Below, piece by piece: positions 41,525-48,738 of a stretch of 64,000 nucleotides of DNA. This DNA comes from Paenibacillus vietnamensis (GTDB lineage Bacteria > Bacillota > Bacilli > Paenibacillales > Paenibacillaceae), in NCBI RefSeq assembly GCF_020169515.1, contig NZ_JAHMHW010000002.1, positions 496,001-560,000 on the forward strand, written 5' to 3'. Positions within the stretch are counted from its first letter, which is position 1, and every line of letters starts with the position of its first letter. The notes under the pieces were generated by a model. It saw only the letters and a program-made list of their open reading frames with translations, did not search any database and was not told where the DNA came from. A program made the position numbers and the translations under genes.

Positions 41525-42064
41525 TTATTCTGAACCAAGTCTTCTTTGTTCTTCTTTGTAGATTTTATCAATAGCTTCTCTAGTCACTTCTTCAACATTA
41601 ACTTCTCTGATCGCTTCATCTGTAATTTCTTGCACCATTTTTCTGTGTGCTTCGGAATCGACCATACCTTGAATGTGATCCTGAATTACTCTATCAAGTT
41701 CTTCTGAAACCATTTTATTATATTTCAAGCTATTTATTAAAAATATAATCCCTACGCTCAACAAAACTGTTGTATCATTCAACTTGGTTAATACAGTGTT
41801 GTCCCAGTTAACCTTAATAAAGGGGACAACCATAAATGTAGTCACAGCCAAAAAATAAATTACTTCCTTCGTCTTTCTAAATGCAAAAGGATCTCTTTTA
41901 TCTTTTCCTTTTTGATCTAGAACATCGATTATGGTAAAGAATAATGCTGAAAACGAAAAACCAAGAAGATAAGCAACAGGAAGATTTAAAAGTCCAAAGG
42001 CATTTAATACTGCTAGTACAAACAAACTAACACTCATGTACTTTGTAATTGTCGCAAGATACAT
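41525..42064 (-). CDS. AT-rich four-span membrane protein, 179 aa
   Basis: The product has four hydrophobic spans (about 8-25, 28-48, 67-84, 100-113). A cytoplasmic helical tail rich in Glu/Arg follows (MVQEITDEAIREVNVEEVTREAIDKIYKEEQ). GGATGG precedes the ATG. Base composition is much more AT-rich than the flanking late genes, with a gap of 155 nt upstream and its own terminator. It looks like a moron, possibly for exclusion of other phages. Unrecognised. Confidence 0.55.
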   Translation of the reverse strand: MYLATITKYMSVSLFVLAVLNAFGLLNLPVAYLLGFSFSALFFTIIDVLDQKGKDKRDPFAFRKTKEVIYFLAVTTFMVVPFIKVNWDNTVLTKLNDTTVLLSVGIIFLINSLKYNKMVSEELDRVIQDHIQGMVDSEAHRKMVQEITDEAIREVNVEEVTREAIDKIYKEEQRRLGSE

Positions 42065-42219
42065 ATCCGACCATCCTCTCTTTATCCATCAATCTTTCGA
42101 CGAAGAAACGGATATCCCTTCCTTATTCTACAAAAAACACTATCTTTAATATTCCGTAATACCATATACCTTCATTGACTGCCGAAACCTGAAAAAATGA
42201 GAAACACAACGTGATTATT

Positions 42220-42519
42220 CTAAATATTTAATTGTATTAGATTCCCCTCATGATCAAATGCGAGCCCCTCATTAATCACAGGCTCATTGCTACCGTGATG
42301 CACTTTGTTGTGGCAATCTTGGCAGACGTATTCAAGTAAGCGATGATTCAGCGAAATAATCGGGTGGTTGATGTTATCCGGCGTAAGATAAACTTTGTGA
42401 TGGACGATCTTGCTAGGATCCGGGCAGCGTTCGCACAAACCATGTACCTTTTTGATATAAACAGTCCGGCATTGTTTCCAAGGTTTGCTGTTATAGAATT
42501 TCCGAGCCCAAGGCTTCAT
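42220..42519 (-). CDS. second HNH endonuclease
   Basis: The 99-aa product has LCERCPDPSKIVHHKVYLTPDNI and LEYVCQDCHNKVHHG, the other common phage HNH layout. Two HNH genes stand within 2 kb of the terminase genes. One may be structural to packaging and the other a free-standing (homing-type) nuclease. Confidence 0.86.
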   Translation of the reverse strand: MKPWARKFYNSKPWKQCRTVYIKKVHGLCERCPDPSKIVHHKVYLTPDNINHPIISLNHRLLEYVCQDCHNKVHHGSNEPVINEGLAFDHEGNLIQLNI

Positions 42520-42520
42520 G

Positions 42521-43939
42521 TTACACCCCGCTTGGCTTAATGGTGATCGTGCCGGTCATGATTGTTGAAGGTTTTCCGAATGAATCGGTCAGCTCTGCTT
42601 CATGGTAATATGCACCCTTCAGATCGAGAGTGTCCGCACTTTCCAGAGGAATCACGTATATTCCACTTTCATTATCGATCGTAATAGCCGGCGTTTCCTT
42701 GTAGATGACATGCGGATCCCCAACTGATTTCATCATGGCCCATTTGATCTTTGCGCCCGTCATATCTACGTCCGGCAGCACACTTTCAATATCCAGTGAG
42801 TCGCCGGCATATGTCACAAAATTTTGATTTGTAGCCGTCATTAAATCCCCTCGCAATCGGACACTGGTCCTTCGTGATGACTGAAGCCGGACAATCAAAA
42901 CCCTTTCACTTCGAAGCCTTATCTTCCGGATGATCGGCTCGCCGTCAATGAAGCTCGCAGACGACACAGAGACGGCCGCGCCGCCCACAAGCGCTATTCG
43001 GATAACCGAACTCATAGCAGACGAAATAGCGGCGGCCATGCCCTCCACAAACATCATCTTGACGACATTGCTTGAAGCTCCTGACGTAGCTGCAGCTGTG
43101 CCGCCCACAGATGACACCTTGACGACCGAGCCGGAAGTCGATGACACAGCTGAAGCCGAACCTCCAACCTCATGCACTTGGCCGCTCCCGCCGACGTCTC
43201 CAGAAGCGGAGGAAACCGCTGATGCGCTACCACCGACCGACATTAAATGGGTAACGGATGCCGTAGCGGAGGATTGAGCTGTCGCGGAGCCTCCCACATT
43301 GGCAGTTAAACCCACGGAGCCGGTTGCAGAGCTGGTCGCCGCCGCCGATCCACCGACCGCCACCACCTTGACCACAGACGATGATGCGGAGGAAACAGAA
43401 GTACCCGCGCCCTCGACCTCGTGGACTGTCGGCCCCTCGCTTACGAACGTACCACCAAATAGCGTCGCGTGCCGCCCGTTGCCGCTTTGATCCTGGACAT
43501 TACCGAGCGTTAAGTCATAATGCGCAACGAGCGTTGCGCCGGAGTAAAATTTGATGTCATACGCCTTTACAGGCATAAACGTACCAGCGCTGGCACTTGA
43601 ATTGGTGAAAAGGTTCCCGTCATCCGTCCCGGCAGCTGACCAGCGAGTCTCAAGCAAACACCGTGTATCGGTCGGAACCATAACTGTGTTGTTCGATTTC
43701 GGACCGACGCCATCGACATAAGTGCTCATAGGACTGTCATTGCCCTCGACGTCTACGCCACCCGTCGTCCTATTCAGATAACCGAAGCTGAACCCGACCC
43801 GAAAGTCGAAGTACGATTTCTGCGTCGCATGGTCATGCTGATAGCTGGCGTCGATTATTACCTTGTCAAATGACATTGACGGAAGCTTGATATAGTGCCC
43901 CGTCGCCCCGCCTTGGTTAAGCTCTAAGCGATAAGGCAT
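42521..43939 (-). CDS. repeat-containing virion surface protein
   Basis: The 472-aa product has an N-terminal lectin-like domain of about 165 residues (VEGNDSPMSTYVDGVG, VAHYDLTLGNVQDQSGNGRHATLFGG). Eight tandem 20-residue repeats follow (VGGSASAVSSASGSV-type, about 173-335). A C-terminal Ig-like BppU-type domain comes last (TYAGDSLDIESVLPDVDMTGAKI...GTITIKPSG). It starts the late block, before HNH and terminase. Likely an exposed fibre or decoration protein. The repeats are Ser/Ala/Val-rich and could form a stalk. Confidence 0.65.
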   Translation of the reverse strand: MPYRLELNQGGATGHYIKLPSMSFDKVIIDASYQHDHATQKSYFDFRVGFSFGYLNRTTGGVDVEGNDSPMSTYVDGVGPKSNNTVMVPTDTRCLLETRWSAAGTDDGNLFTNSSASAGTFMPVKAYDIKFYSGATLVAHYDLTLGNVQDQSGNGRHATLFGGTFVSEGPTVHEVEGAGTSVSSASSSVVKVVAVGGSAAATSSATGSVGLTANVGGSATAQSSATASVTHLMSVGGSASAVSSASGDVGGSGQVHEVGGSASAVSSTSGSVVKVSSVGGTAAATSGASSNVVKMMFVEGMAAAISSAMSSVIRIALVGGAAVSVSSASFIDGEPIIRKIRLRSERVLIVRLQSSRRTSVRLRGDLMTATNQNFVTYAGDSLDIESVLPDVDMTGAKIKWAMMKSVGDPHVIYKETPAITIDNESGIYVIPLESADTLDLKGAYYHEAELTDSFGKPSTIMTGTITIKPSGV

Positions 43940-43950
43940 AAGTCACCGCC

Positions 43951-44346
43951 TTAATCCAAGTTGATGGAAAGCGCCCCGGATGCAATGCTGATTTGCTCGC
44001 CGTTTGCCAAGGTCTTCTCAGCAGCCGCGCCTGCTACGTCCATTCGCGCCCAATAAAGCAGGTTGCCGGCTGTTGCTGCGTCCCATACTCCAATATAACG
44101 GACTGTAGCCCAGACGCCTGTAGCGGTAAACGTGACGGCCGAGTTGGTAGCCTTACTGCCGCCGCTGGCAGCCGCGTGCGTCACGGATTGCCGTTCATAT
44201 CCCGGGCAGTTCCCTGTGGTCGCCTCCGCCGCCGGCTGATCCGTCGTAATTCCTGCGGCATCCGTGAATAGACCGACGTATTTTGTACCGCCGAGCAGAT
44301 TGTCCAGTGCTGTGTTTTCGCCATAATTTGAAATAGATCCAGGCAT
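43951..44346 (-). CDS. small virion surface / tail-fibre-type protein
   Basis: Start at PGSISNYGENTALDNLLGGTKYVGLFTDAAG behind GAGGAGG; an earlier in-frame start runs into the terminator of the PIN operon. The pattern is that of short phage proteins usually annotated as tail fibre. Pairs with the repeat protein 11 nt downstream. Confidence 0.55.
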   Translation of the reverse strand: MPGSISNYGENTALDNLLGGTKYVGLFTDAAGITTDQPAAEATTGNCPGYERQSVTHAAASGGSKATNSAVTFTATGVWATVRYIGVWDAATAGNLLYWARMDVAGAAAEKTLANGEQISIASGALSINLD

Positions 44347-44380
44347 GATTGATTCCTCCTCGTTTTTGGGCATGAAAAAA

Positions 44381-44398
44381 GCCGCTCGTTTGAGCGAC
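44381..44398 (-). terminator. terminator of the STAS-GHKL/STAS/PIN operon
   Basis: On the minus strand GTCGCTC-aaac-GAGCGGC is followed by TTTTTTC, right after the PIN gene stop. It isolates the operon from the late genes. Confidence 0.8.
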
Positions 44399-44409
44399 TC
44401 AAAAAAGGC

Positions 44410-45039
44410 TTATCTCACAACTATCTTACCCTGAGTACGTGCTGACCTTATTACACCACGGTTTCCTGTAAAAACCTGAATTCCAGGGACATTAGAGTAA
44501 TCTCCGTCATCAGTTAAGACTTTGACATGACCTTGTCTCATTAAACTACTTGTAATAAAAAGATCGTACCCGTCCATAGCTTGTGTTTTTATATTAATCA
44601 ATGCTTCGTCTGTCGTTTGTGCATCAATTATTAGGTTTTCTAATGAAGAACCCATAGACTTAACTTGAGCCCATGCCGCCTCGATTTGAGAAGTTACATT
44701 ATTTCTTTCATTCGGTAAGTTATGTCTGAACTCTTTAGTATTTACGTTCATACTATTGGTAGCATTGTATATTTCTCTTTCAACTTGTTCTATTCTATGA
44801 GCAAGTTCAGCAAATGATAAGCCTGACCAAAGAAGTTTTGATTTTGCAGAAAGAGCCATTGCAATATAACTGGGATATGTATTAATTTGATAAGCATTAG
44901 GCCCTGTGGTTGATTGACTGGCTCTTGTATAAGTTAACCAGTACCATACATTTGAATCTACTAGAATAATGTCTTGTTCCTTTGGTATATCATTTCTAAT
45001 GTCTATAATATCGGCATTTATAGTGTAATTATATGGCAC
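44410..45039 (-). CDS. PIN-domain nuclease-like protein
   Basis: The 209-aa product has the PIN acidic set: Asp28 in ILVDSNVWYWL, Glu78 in LSFAELAHRIE, Asp156/Asp159 in AMDGYDLFI, and Asp177-Asp178 in KVLTDDGDY. It is longer than VapC toxins because of a helical insert (about 85-150). PIN proteins cut RNA. The start lies 2 nt after the STAS-like gene stop, as the last of three tightly packed AT-rich genes. No antitoxin-like gene adjoins it; the two upstream proteins may control it. I infer that it is the effector. Confidence 0.72.
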   Translation of the reverse strand: MPYNYTINADIIDIRNDIPKEQDIILVDSNVWYWLTYTRASQSTTGPNAYQINTYPSYIAMALSAKSKLLWSGLSFAELAHRIEQVEREIYNATNSMNVNTKEFRHNLPNERNNVTSQIEAAWAQVKSMGSSLENLIIDAQTTDEALINIKTQAMDGYDLFITSSLMRQGHVKVLTDDGDYSNVPGIQVFTGNRGVIRSARTQGKIVVR

Positions 45040-45041
45040 CT

Positions 45042-45386
45042 TTATTCGTCCTCCTCTTCAGTAAGGATGTCATCTAAGGTTTTTTGATAATTAGCATCAT
45101 TAAAGTATCTTGAGGAATTATTCAAAACAATTTCAAAAAGACTTTTACCAGTTGGATTTATATTCACAATATGTAATATTCGTTCAAGTTCCTCATTAGT
45201 AAACTCTTTAACCAATGGACCAACCGCTGCATTAAAAAATGGTGATGCAAAAATGTTAACATCCTTAAAATCAAGTTCAACAACTTCACCTTTTTTTAAA
45301 TCATTTAAAATATTGTCCAACAATTTCCTTCCGTCTTCTCTTGTAATACAAAGTTCGCCGACTAATTCATTTACCGAGACCTTCAT
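45042..45386 (-). CDS. STAS-like domain protein (DUF4325 type)
   Basis: The 114-aa product starts KVSVNELVGELCITREDGRKLLDNIL; an upstream in-frame codon lacks a signal. The core KKGEVVELDFKDVNIFASPFFNAAVGPLV is the STAS-like DUF4325 pattern. The acidic tail is KTLDDILTEEEDE. In anti-sigma pathways a STAS protein is the partner and phosphorylation target of a GHKL kinase, and the gene directly before it encodes such an ATPase. The usual phosphoserine position reads Ser here (FASPF), which would allow switching. Function inferred. Confidence 0.72.
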   Translation of the reverse strand: MKVSVNELVGELCITREDGRKLLDNILNDLKKGEVVELDFKDVNIFASPFFNAAVGPLVKEFTNEELERILHIVNINPTGKSLFEIVLNNSSRYFNDANYQKTLDDILTEEEDE

Positions 45387-45403
45387 TATACTTCCTCCAT
45401 TCA

Positions 45404-46285
45404 TTACTCACTTGATAAATAGTAGAATGTTTCATCATCACATTTCAGTGAAATGTTCACTAATGTACCATTATATTTATAAGGTATATTCTTGTACTCT
45501 TCTTTATCCGCAGTGATTTTCGCATATCCTTCATGGCTAAAAACTTCTAATGTACCTTTATTAATTTTAATAAATTTACTTAAAAGATCTAATCCCAAGC
45601 CTCGACCACTTTCGTTCCCATCTTCATCTTCAGGCTTAGTCGTAGCCCCTGGTCTAAATGCCCATTTCATTGCATTAGACGCTTTTATTGAGTTATCATT
45701 TTTAAATCTTCTCACACTGTTTGGAATTCCAATTCCAAAATCCACTAAGCATAGTCTTAATTCATCTAAATAAGGATATCGTTGACCACAAGTAAAAACT
45801 CCTATCGGTGAATTACCGTGATCAAATGAATTTATATAAATTTCCCACACTTTACCAACAATTTCATTTTTCAATGGCTTACTGACATTAATCCATCCTC
45901 TACCTAGCCAGTCATTAGATAGGTATTCTATATACGCCTCCTTTTTAGCAATTTTGTCTTCTCTGTAGCGCACAGAATTCCCTTCCCAGGGAGAATCTCC
46001 AAAGAAGTCGAAGCTTTCAATAAATCCATTTTGTTTCAAATTCGTAGCGATTCTGCTCGTTAGTGAATCCCAATCAAACATTACTCGATGGCCATTATAT
46101 CGAATTAATCGTGCTAGTCCACCAATAAAAGCTACAGCGTTTTGCCTTAAAAACCTACACGAACTAAAATTAAATAAAATATTAGTGTCCGAAAACAAAA
46201 CTTGACTATAAATGTGAAAAAGATTTTGGAAGTCCCTAATATCATCATTTATTGTGGGTATGTTAATGATTTTGTATTTAGTCAA
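45404..46285 (-). CDS. STAS-like plus GHKL ATPase (histidine-kinase-type) fusion
   Basis: The 293-aa product has an N-terminal STAS-like part (about 35-90: ILFNFSSCRFLRQNAVAFIGGLARLI, GHRVMFD). The GHKL ATPase domain has an N-box with Asn152 (EIYINSFDHG), G1 box DFGIGIP (182-188), and G2 box GRGLGLDLL (227-235). It lacks histidine-kinase dimerisation and H-box, so it resembles SpoIIAB/anti-sigma kinases or MORC-like ATPases. TTG start behind GGATGAG; promoter at 46306-46333. Very AT-rich. It is the first gene of the three-gene operon and the likely sensor or switch. Confidence 0.78.
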   Translation of the reverse strand: MTKYKIINIPTINDDIRDFQNLFHIYSQVLFSDTNILFNFSSCRFLRQNAVAFIGGLARLIRYNGHRVMFDWDSLTSRIATNLKQNGFIESFDFFGDSPWEGNSVRYREDKIAKKEAYIEYLSNDWLGRGWINVSKPLKNEIVGKVWEIYINSFDHGNSPIGVFTCGQRYPYLDELRLCLVDFGIGIPNSVRRFKNDNSIKASNAMKWAFRPGATTKPEDEDGNESGRGLGLDLLSKFIKINKGTLEVFSHEGYAKITADKEEYKNIPYKYNGTLVNISLKCDDETFYYLSSE

Positions 46286-46305
46286 TGATTCTCATCCATT
46301 CTTTT

Positions 46306-46333
46306 ATTATAGACAAATGATAGCACAATCTAA
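46306..46333 (-). promoter_or_regulatory. promoter of the STAS-GHKL/STAS/PIN operon
   Basis: Minus-strand -10 TATAAT (46306-46311) with -35 TTAGAT (46328-46333), 16 bp apart. The leader is only about 15 nt. A perfect -10 suggests expression in the lysogen. Confidence 0.6.
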
Positions 46334-46420
46334 TCATTTAATAATAATTCGACAAAAGCAAAAGATTTACTTCTATAATATTTGAGACAAATAAATTCTT
46401 CATTCAAGTAACGATCATCG

Positions 46421-46624
46421 TTATTTCCCTATAAACCGCTTCGGCTGGATTGGTGTGATCTTAACAATGTCCTTTCTTTGCACGATCCAAGTCTCAGCGC
46501 CGTTTCGTATCTTGACGCAGCCGGTAATCTCAGGATCAACCACTTCCTCCAGCACACCCTCATGCTTCGCCATTGTGTCGAGCTCCAACACAACGACTTT
46601 CCCATAATAATTGTCAATGCGCAT
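46421..46624 (-). CDS. hypothetical protein downstream of YolD, 67 aa
   Basis: The product RIDNYYGKVVVLELDTMAKHEGVLEEVV is beta-rich (Sm/SH3-like by pattern: VKIRNGAETWIVQRKDIVKITPI). It follows YolD by 39 nt, so it is part of the LexA-box operon. In other Bacillales YolD is followed by a Y-family polymerase; here this small protein stands instead. Confidence 0.55.
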   Translation of the reverse strand: MRIDNYYGKVVVLELDTMAKHEGVLEEVVDPEITGCVKIRNGAETWIVQRKDIVKITPIQPKRFIGK

Positions 46625-46663
46625 CGTTCTTCCCCCTTTGCGAGAGAGATTCGACGCTAACTA

Positions 46664-46993
46664 TTAATTTCCTTCAATGCTCGCGCCCTCGATGTCCTGG
46701 ATCGCAAACCATTCACCATCAACCATAAAGCGGCCGCGGAGCTGATCCACTCGATCAACTACACCGAATACCTCTAATTCCTCAAGCTCATGGAACATCC
46801 GGAGTTTAACCGGCTGCCGCTGCTGCATCGATTGCGCAACAGCCCGCGAAACATCTTCCCATTCCTGCTCGTCGAGTTCGATCCGCTGCCGCTTCTTTTG
46901 CTCATGAGCCAATTCAATAATTCTTGCTTTGTGCTCCGGCAACATCATCCGGCTGCTTTCCCAAAAACCATTTCCGGATAGTTTCTTCGCCAT
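46664..46993 (-). CDS. yolD: YolD-like protein
   Basis: The 109-aa product starts AKKLSGNGFWESSRMMLPEHK behind GGAGGG. The LPEHK and VDRVDQLRGRFMV...WFAIQDIEGASIE parts are YolD hallmarks. YolD proteins are SOS-induced partners of UvrX-type translesion polymerases; no polymerase gene follows. A perfect-arm LexA box lies 39 nt upstream, so SOS control is expected. Confidence 0.85.
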   Translation of the reverse strand: MAKKLSGNGFWESSRMMLPEHKARIIELAHEQKKRQRIELDEQEWEDVSRAVAQSMQQRQPVKLRMFHELEELEVFGVVDRVDQLRGRFMVDGEWFAIQDIEGASIEGN

Positions 46994-47031
46994 AAAGACA
47001 CCCTCCATTTTTCAGATGCCTTTATTATATG

Positions 47032-47045
47032 CGAACAACTGTTCG
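47032..47045 (-). promoter_or_regulatory. LexA (SOS) box of the yolD operon
   Basis: CGAAC-AACT-GTTCG is a 5+5 bp perfect palindrome, 39 nt before the YolD start. It is the best LexA box in the window. Confidence 0.8.
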
Positions 47046-47203
47046 TTATTCAAGCGATAAAATGTGACATTTACTTCGGCATGCCACAGCCGCCACGAGC
47101 CGAGTCCTTGCATCTGCAGTCGATGGCCGGAAGGAGTTAAGGCAAACGGAGCAGCTGGGAATGACAAGACCATACTGCGCCGCAGGACCGGCATAACGAA
47201 AAA

Positions 47204-47221
47204 GAGAGCCTGTCGGCTCCC
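47204..47221 (-). terminator. terminator of the putative large RNA
   Basis: On the minus strand GGGAGCC-gaca-GGCTCTC (7 bp with one G-T pair) is followed by TTTTTCG. Confidence 0.75.
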
Positions 47222-47240
47222 TTGGGAATAGTTTTATAAA

Positions 47241-47341
47241 GTCGTGGGCAAGGATTTGCACCTTACATGTCCTACGCCATCGGACTCGTTAATGGATGGC
47301 CGTTAGTTTTCCCTAGCCTCTACCTATTCCGCCACCACGTT
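47241..47341 (-). tRNA. tRNA-Leu-like sequence, probably degenerate
   Basis: On the minus strand TGGCGGAATAGGTAGAGGC closely follows the tRNA-Leu positions 8-25. The T arm is TAAGG-TGCAAAT-CCTTG. A long variable-arm-like stem CCATC/GATGG lies between. The acceptor pairs only 5 bp (CGTGG/CCACG), and the anticodon arm is poor (loop of 6 nt, GGAAAA). No functional anticodon can be assigned. It may be a tRNA-mimic inside the large RNA rather than a working tRNA. Confidence 0.4.
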
Positions 47342-47880
47342 TAAACCAGTAATCGCATTGCGCAAACTGGATTCTACTCCTGCATCTTGGCAGGTGAGCT
47401 TTGTGCCCCGCATGCTGTGTTACAAGGATGAAGGTCGTCCTCCCTCATCTTGATTCGGCAGCCACCCGAACATGCGGAGCCGGCTGTTAGAGACGTAGCT
47501 TAGTCAACGCAGGACATTCGATCTCTAATTGTAAAGCATACATCGATACGAGCCCCTAAATGCCCGTCTAAGCGATTCTAGCAAGAGTCGTCGGAATACA
47601 GAAGCAAGCGGCTAGAATCGAAAAGAAGGGCAATTCCGGGCGCATATCGACGAGATTTTGGATCACCTCCGGGCGGAATGTGCATCAACTACATTTGCGC
47701 CATAGGAATGATATCCGTAGGAAGACGAAAATAACAGTCTACCCGCTTGTGCTACCCTTGCAGCTCAGGGGCCGGAATGGGTTAATGTGCGTGTCGGGCG
47801 CTGCTCTCTTTCAAAACTTCCATGATATAAATTTACCACGGATCCTACCTAATGGCGCACAATCGGGACCTAAGTTTTGT

Positions 47881-47909
47881 ATAATAATACCCCAATTTAT
47901 TCAAAACAA
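47881..47909 (-). promoter_or_regulatory. promoter of the putative large RNA
   Basis: Minus strand -35 TTGTTT (47904-47909) and -10 TATTAT (47881-47886), 17 bp apart, directly after the stop codon of the 62-aa gene. Confidence 0.6.
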
Positions 47910-47920
47910 TCACACATATA

Positions 47921-48109
47921 TTATGCAGTTTCATCGTCGATCTCGTCGATTGCTTCGGCTACTGAATTGTAAAGTTTGAATTCTGGCAAGAAAGCAGGAT
48001 CATTGATCCGATAGCCGAATCCATTAGGAACGCGCGGATCTGGGAGAGAGTTGATTTGGATTTCGTAGCTTCGATGCACTTTGACCGTAGTCCATTTTTG
48101 TCTAGGCAT
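47921..48109 (-). CDS. hypothetical protein, 62 aa
   Basis: The product PRQKWTTVKVHRSYEIQINSLPDPRVPNG ends in an acidic helix (VAEAIDEIDDETA). The start follows GGAGCG 9 nt upstream. Leftward like its neighbours. No family recognised. Confidence 0.5.
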   Translation of the reverse strand: MPRQKWTTVKVHRSYEIQINSLPDPRVPNGFGYRINDPAFLPEFKLYNSVAEAIDEIDDETA

Positions 48110-48124
48110 TATTATTCACGCTCC

Positions 48125-48283
48125 TCATTTTCGTTTGCGAGGCCGACAAATGATCCGACAGCGTCCAGCATCGCTGTCGTCGTAAAGCTCGATCATGACG
48201 CATGCATCAAACATCAGCAGCGGCACGATCAGATTCCCATACACAGCATAATCGAGATGCTTCAGCCTCTTTAAGCCGCTCAT
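48125..48283 (-). CDS. hypothetical small protein, 52 aa
   Basis: ATG at 48283 follows GGAGGTTG. The product SGLKRLKHLDYAVYGNLIV has a hydrophobic centre (YGNLIVPLLMFDACVMIELY) and a very basic end (CRIICRPRKRK). It ends 16 nt before the 62-aa gene, and the two probably share a message. Unrecognised. Confidence 0.45.
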   Translation of the reverse strand: MSGLKRLKHLDYAVYGNLIVPLLMFDACVMIELYDDSDAGRCRIICRPRKRK

Positions 48284-48382
48284 GGAACAACCTCCATTTC
48301 AACGTGTGCTCCTCGGTAGTTTAATTATAGATCAATCTATGTTAAGATCGGGAGGAGGGAGCTGTAACTCCCTCCAACCTTT

Positions 48383-48595
48383 CTAGTTGCGTTTACGCTG
48401 ATCTGTGACCTTGTTGTACAGATCGTAGGCGCGCTCTTCGTCATCGGTAAGTTTGTACCGCTCGATGACCTTCAAGCTTTCTTGCCGGAACACTTCCCGA
48501 GTTATGCGCCCCAGTCCCATCTGATCGCGCAGCACTCGCAGGGAGTGTTCTCTTTTTTGCATTTTTTCAAATGCGCTTAGTGCCAGTCTATCCAT
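48383..48595 (-). CDS. hypothetical helical protein, 70 aa
   Basis: Start at MDRLALSAFEKMQKRE behind GAGAGGGTG. All-helical and charged (LKVIERYKLTDDEERAYDLYNKVTDQRKRN). It is divergent from the XRE gene at 48739 and may belong to the lysogeny region. Unrecognised. Confidence 0.5.
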   Translation of the reverse strand: MDRLALSAFEKMQKREHSLRVLRDQMGLGRITREVFRQESLKVIERYKLTDDEERAYDLYNKVTDQRKRN

Positions 48596-48738
48596 TCGTT
48601 TCACCCTCTCAGAAAGCTTATCTTTAACTTTCTAAATATATTATAACACTTCCTAAAGATAATAGCAAACATTTTCTTTGACTTTGTGAAGATTAAATTC
48701 TATAATTGACATATAATCTTTGCGAAGGAGAATGTGTT

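Larger units (their letters stand above)
47199..47874 (-). ncRNA. putative large structured RNA (about 0.68 kb) with own promoter and terminator
   Basis: 47,046-47,920 has no plausible gene on either strand. A 17-bp-spaced promoter (47881-47909) reads leftward into it, and a hairpin plus T-tract (47199-47221) ends it. Perfect stems include CGATTCTAGC/GCTAGAATCG (47572-47581 with 47611-47620), TTAGAGA/TCTCTAA (47487-47493 with 47522-47528), CCGCATG/CATGCGG (47408-47414 with 47471-47477), CCTGC/GCAGG (47380-47393) and CCAGT/ACTGG (47346-47370). The 3' end carries a tRNA-Leu-like part. Size, prophage setting and tRNA association recall GOLLD and ROOL RNAs, but I cannot fold or align it, so the class is open. 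Confidence 0.6.

Noticed and set aside
42930-43490. Evenly spaced repeats that could suggest a CRISPR array
   Set aside because: Spacing is 60 nt in frame, copies are diverged and encode protein repeats; no unique spacers or cas genes.
44410-45386. Classical VapBC toxin-antitoxin pair
   Set aside because: The PIN protein is much longer than VapC and its partner is a STAS-like domain, not a small DNA-binding antitoxin; a three-gene switch fits better.
47012-47261. Short frames (60-71 codons) in the RNA region
   Set aside because: No ribosome sites, odd composition, and they cross the terminator hairpin and tRNA-like part.
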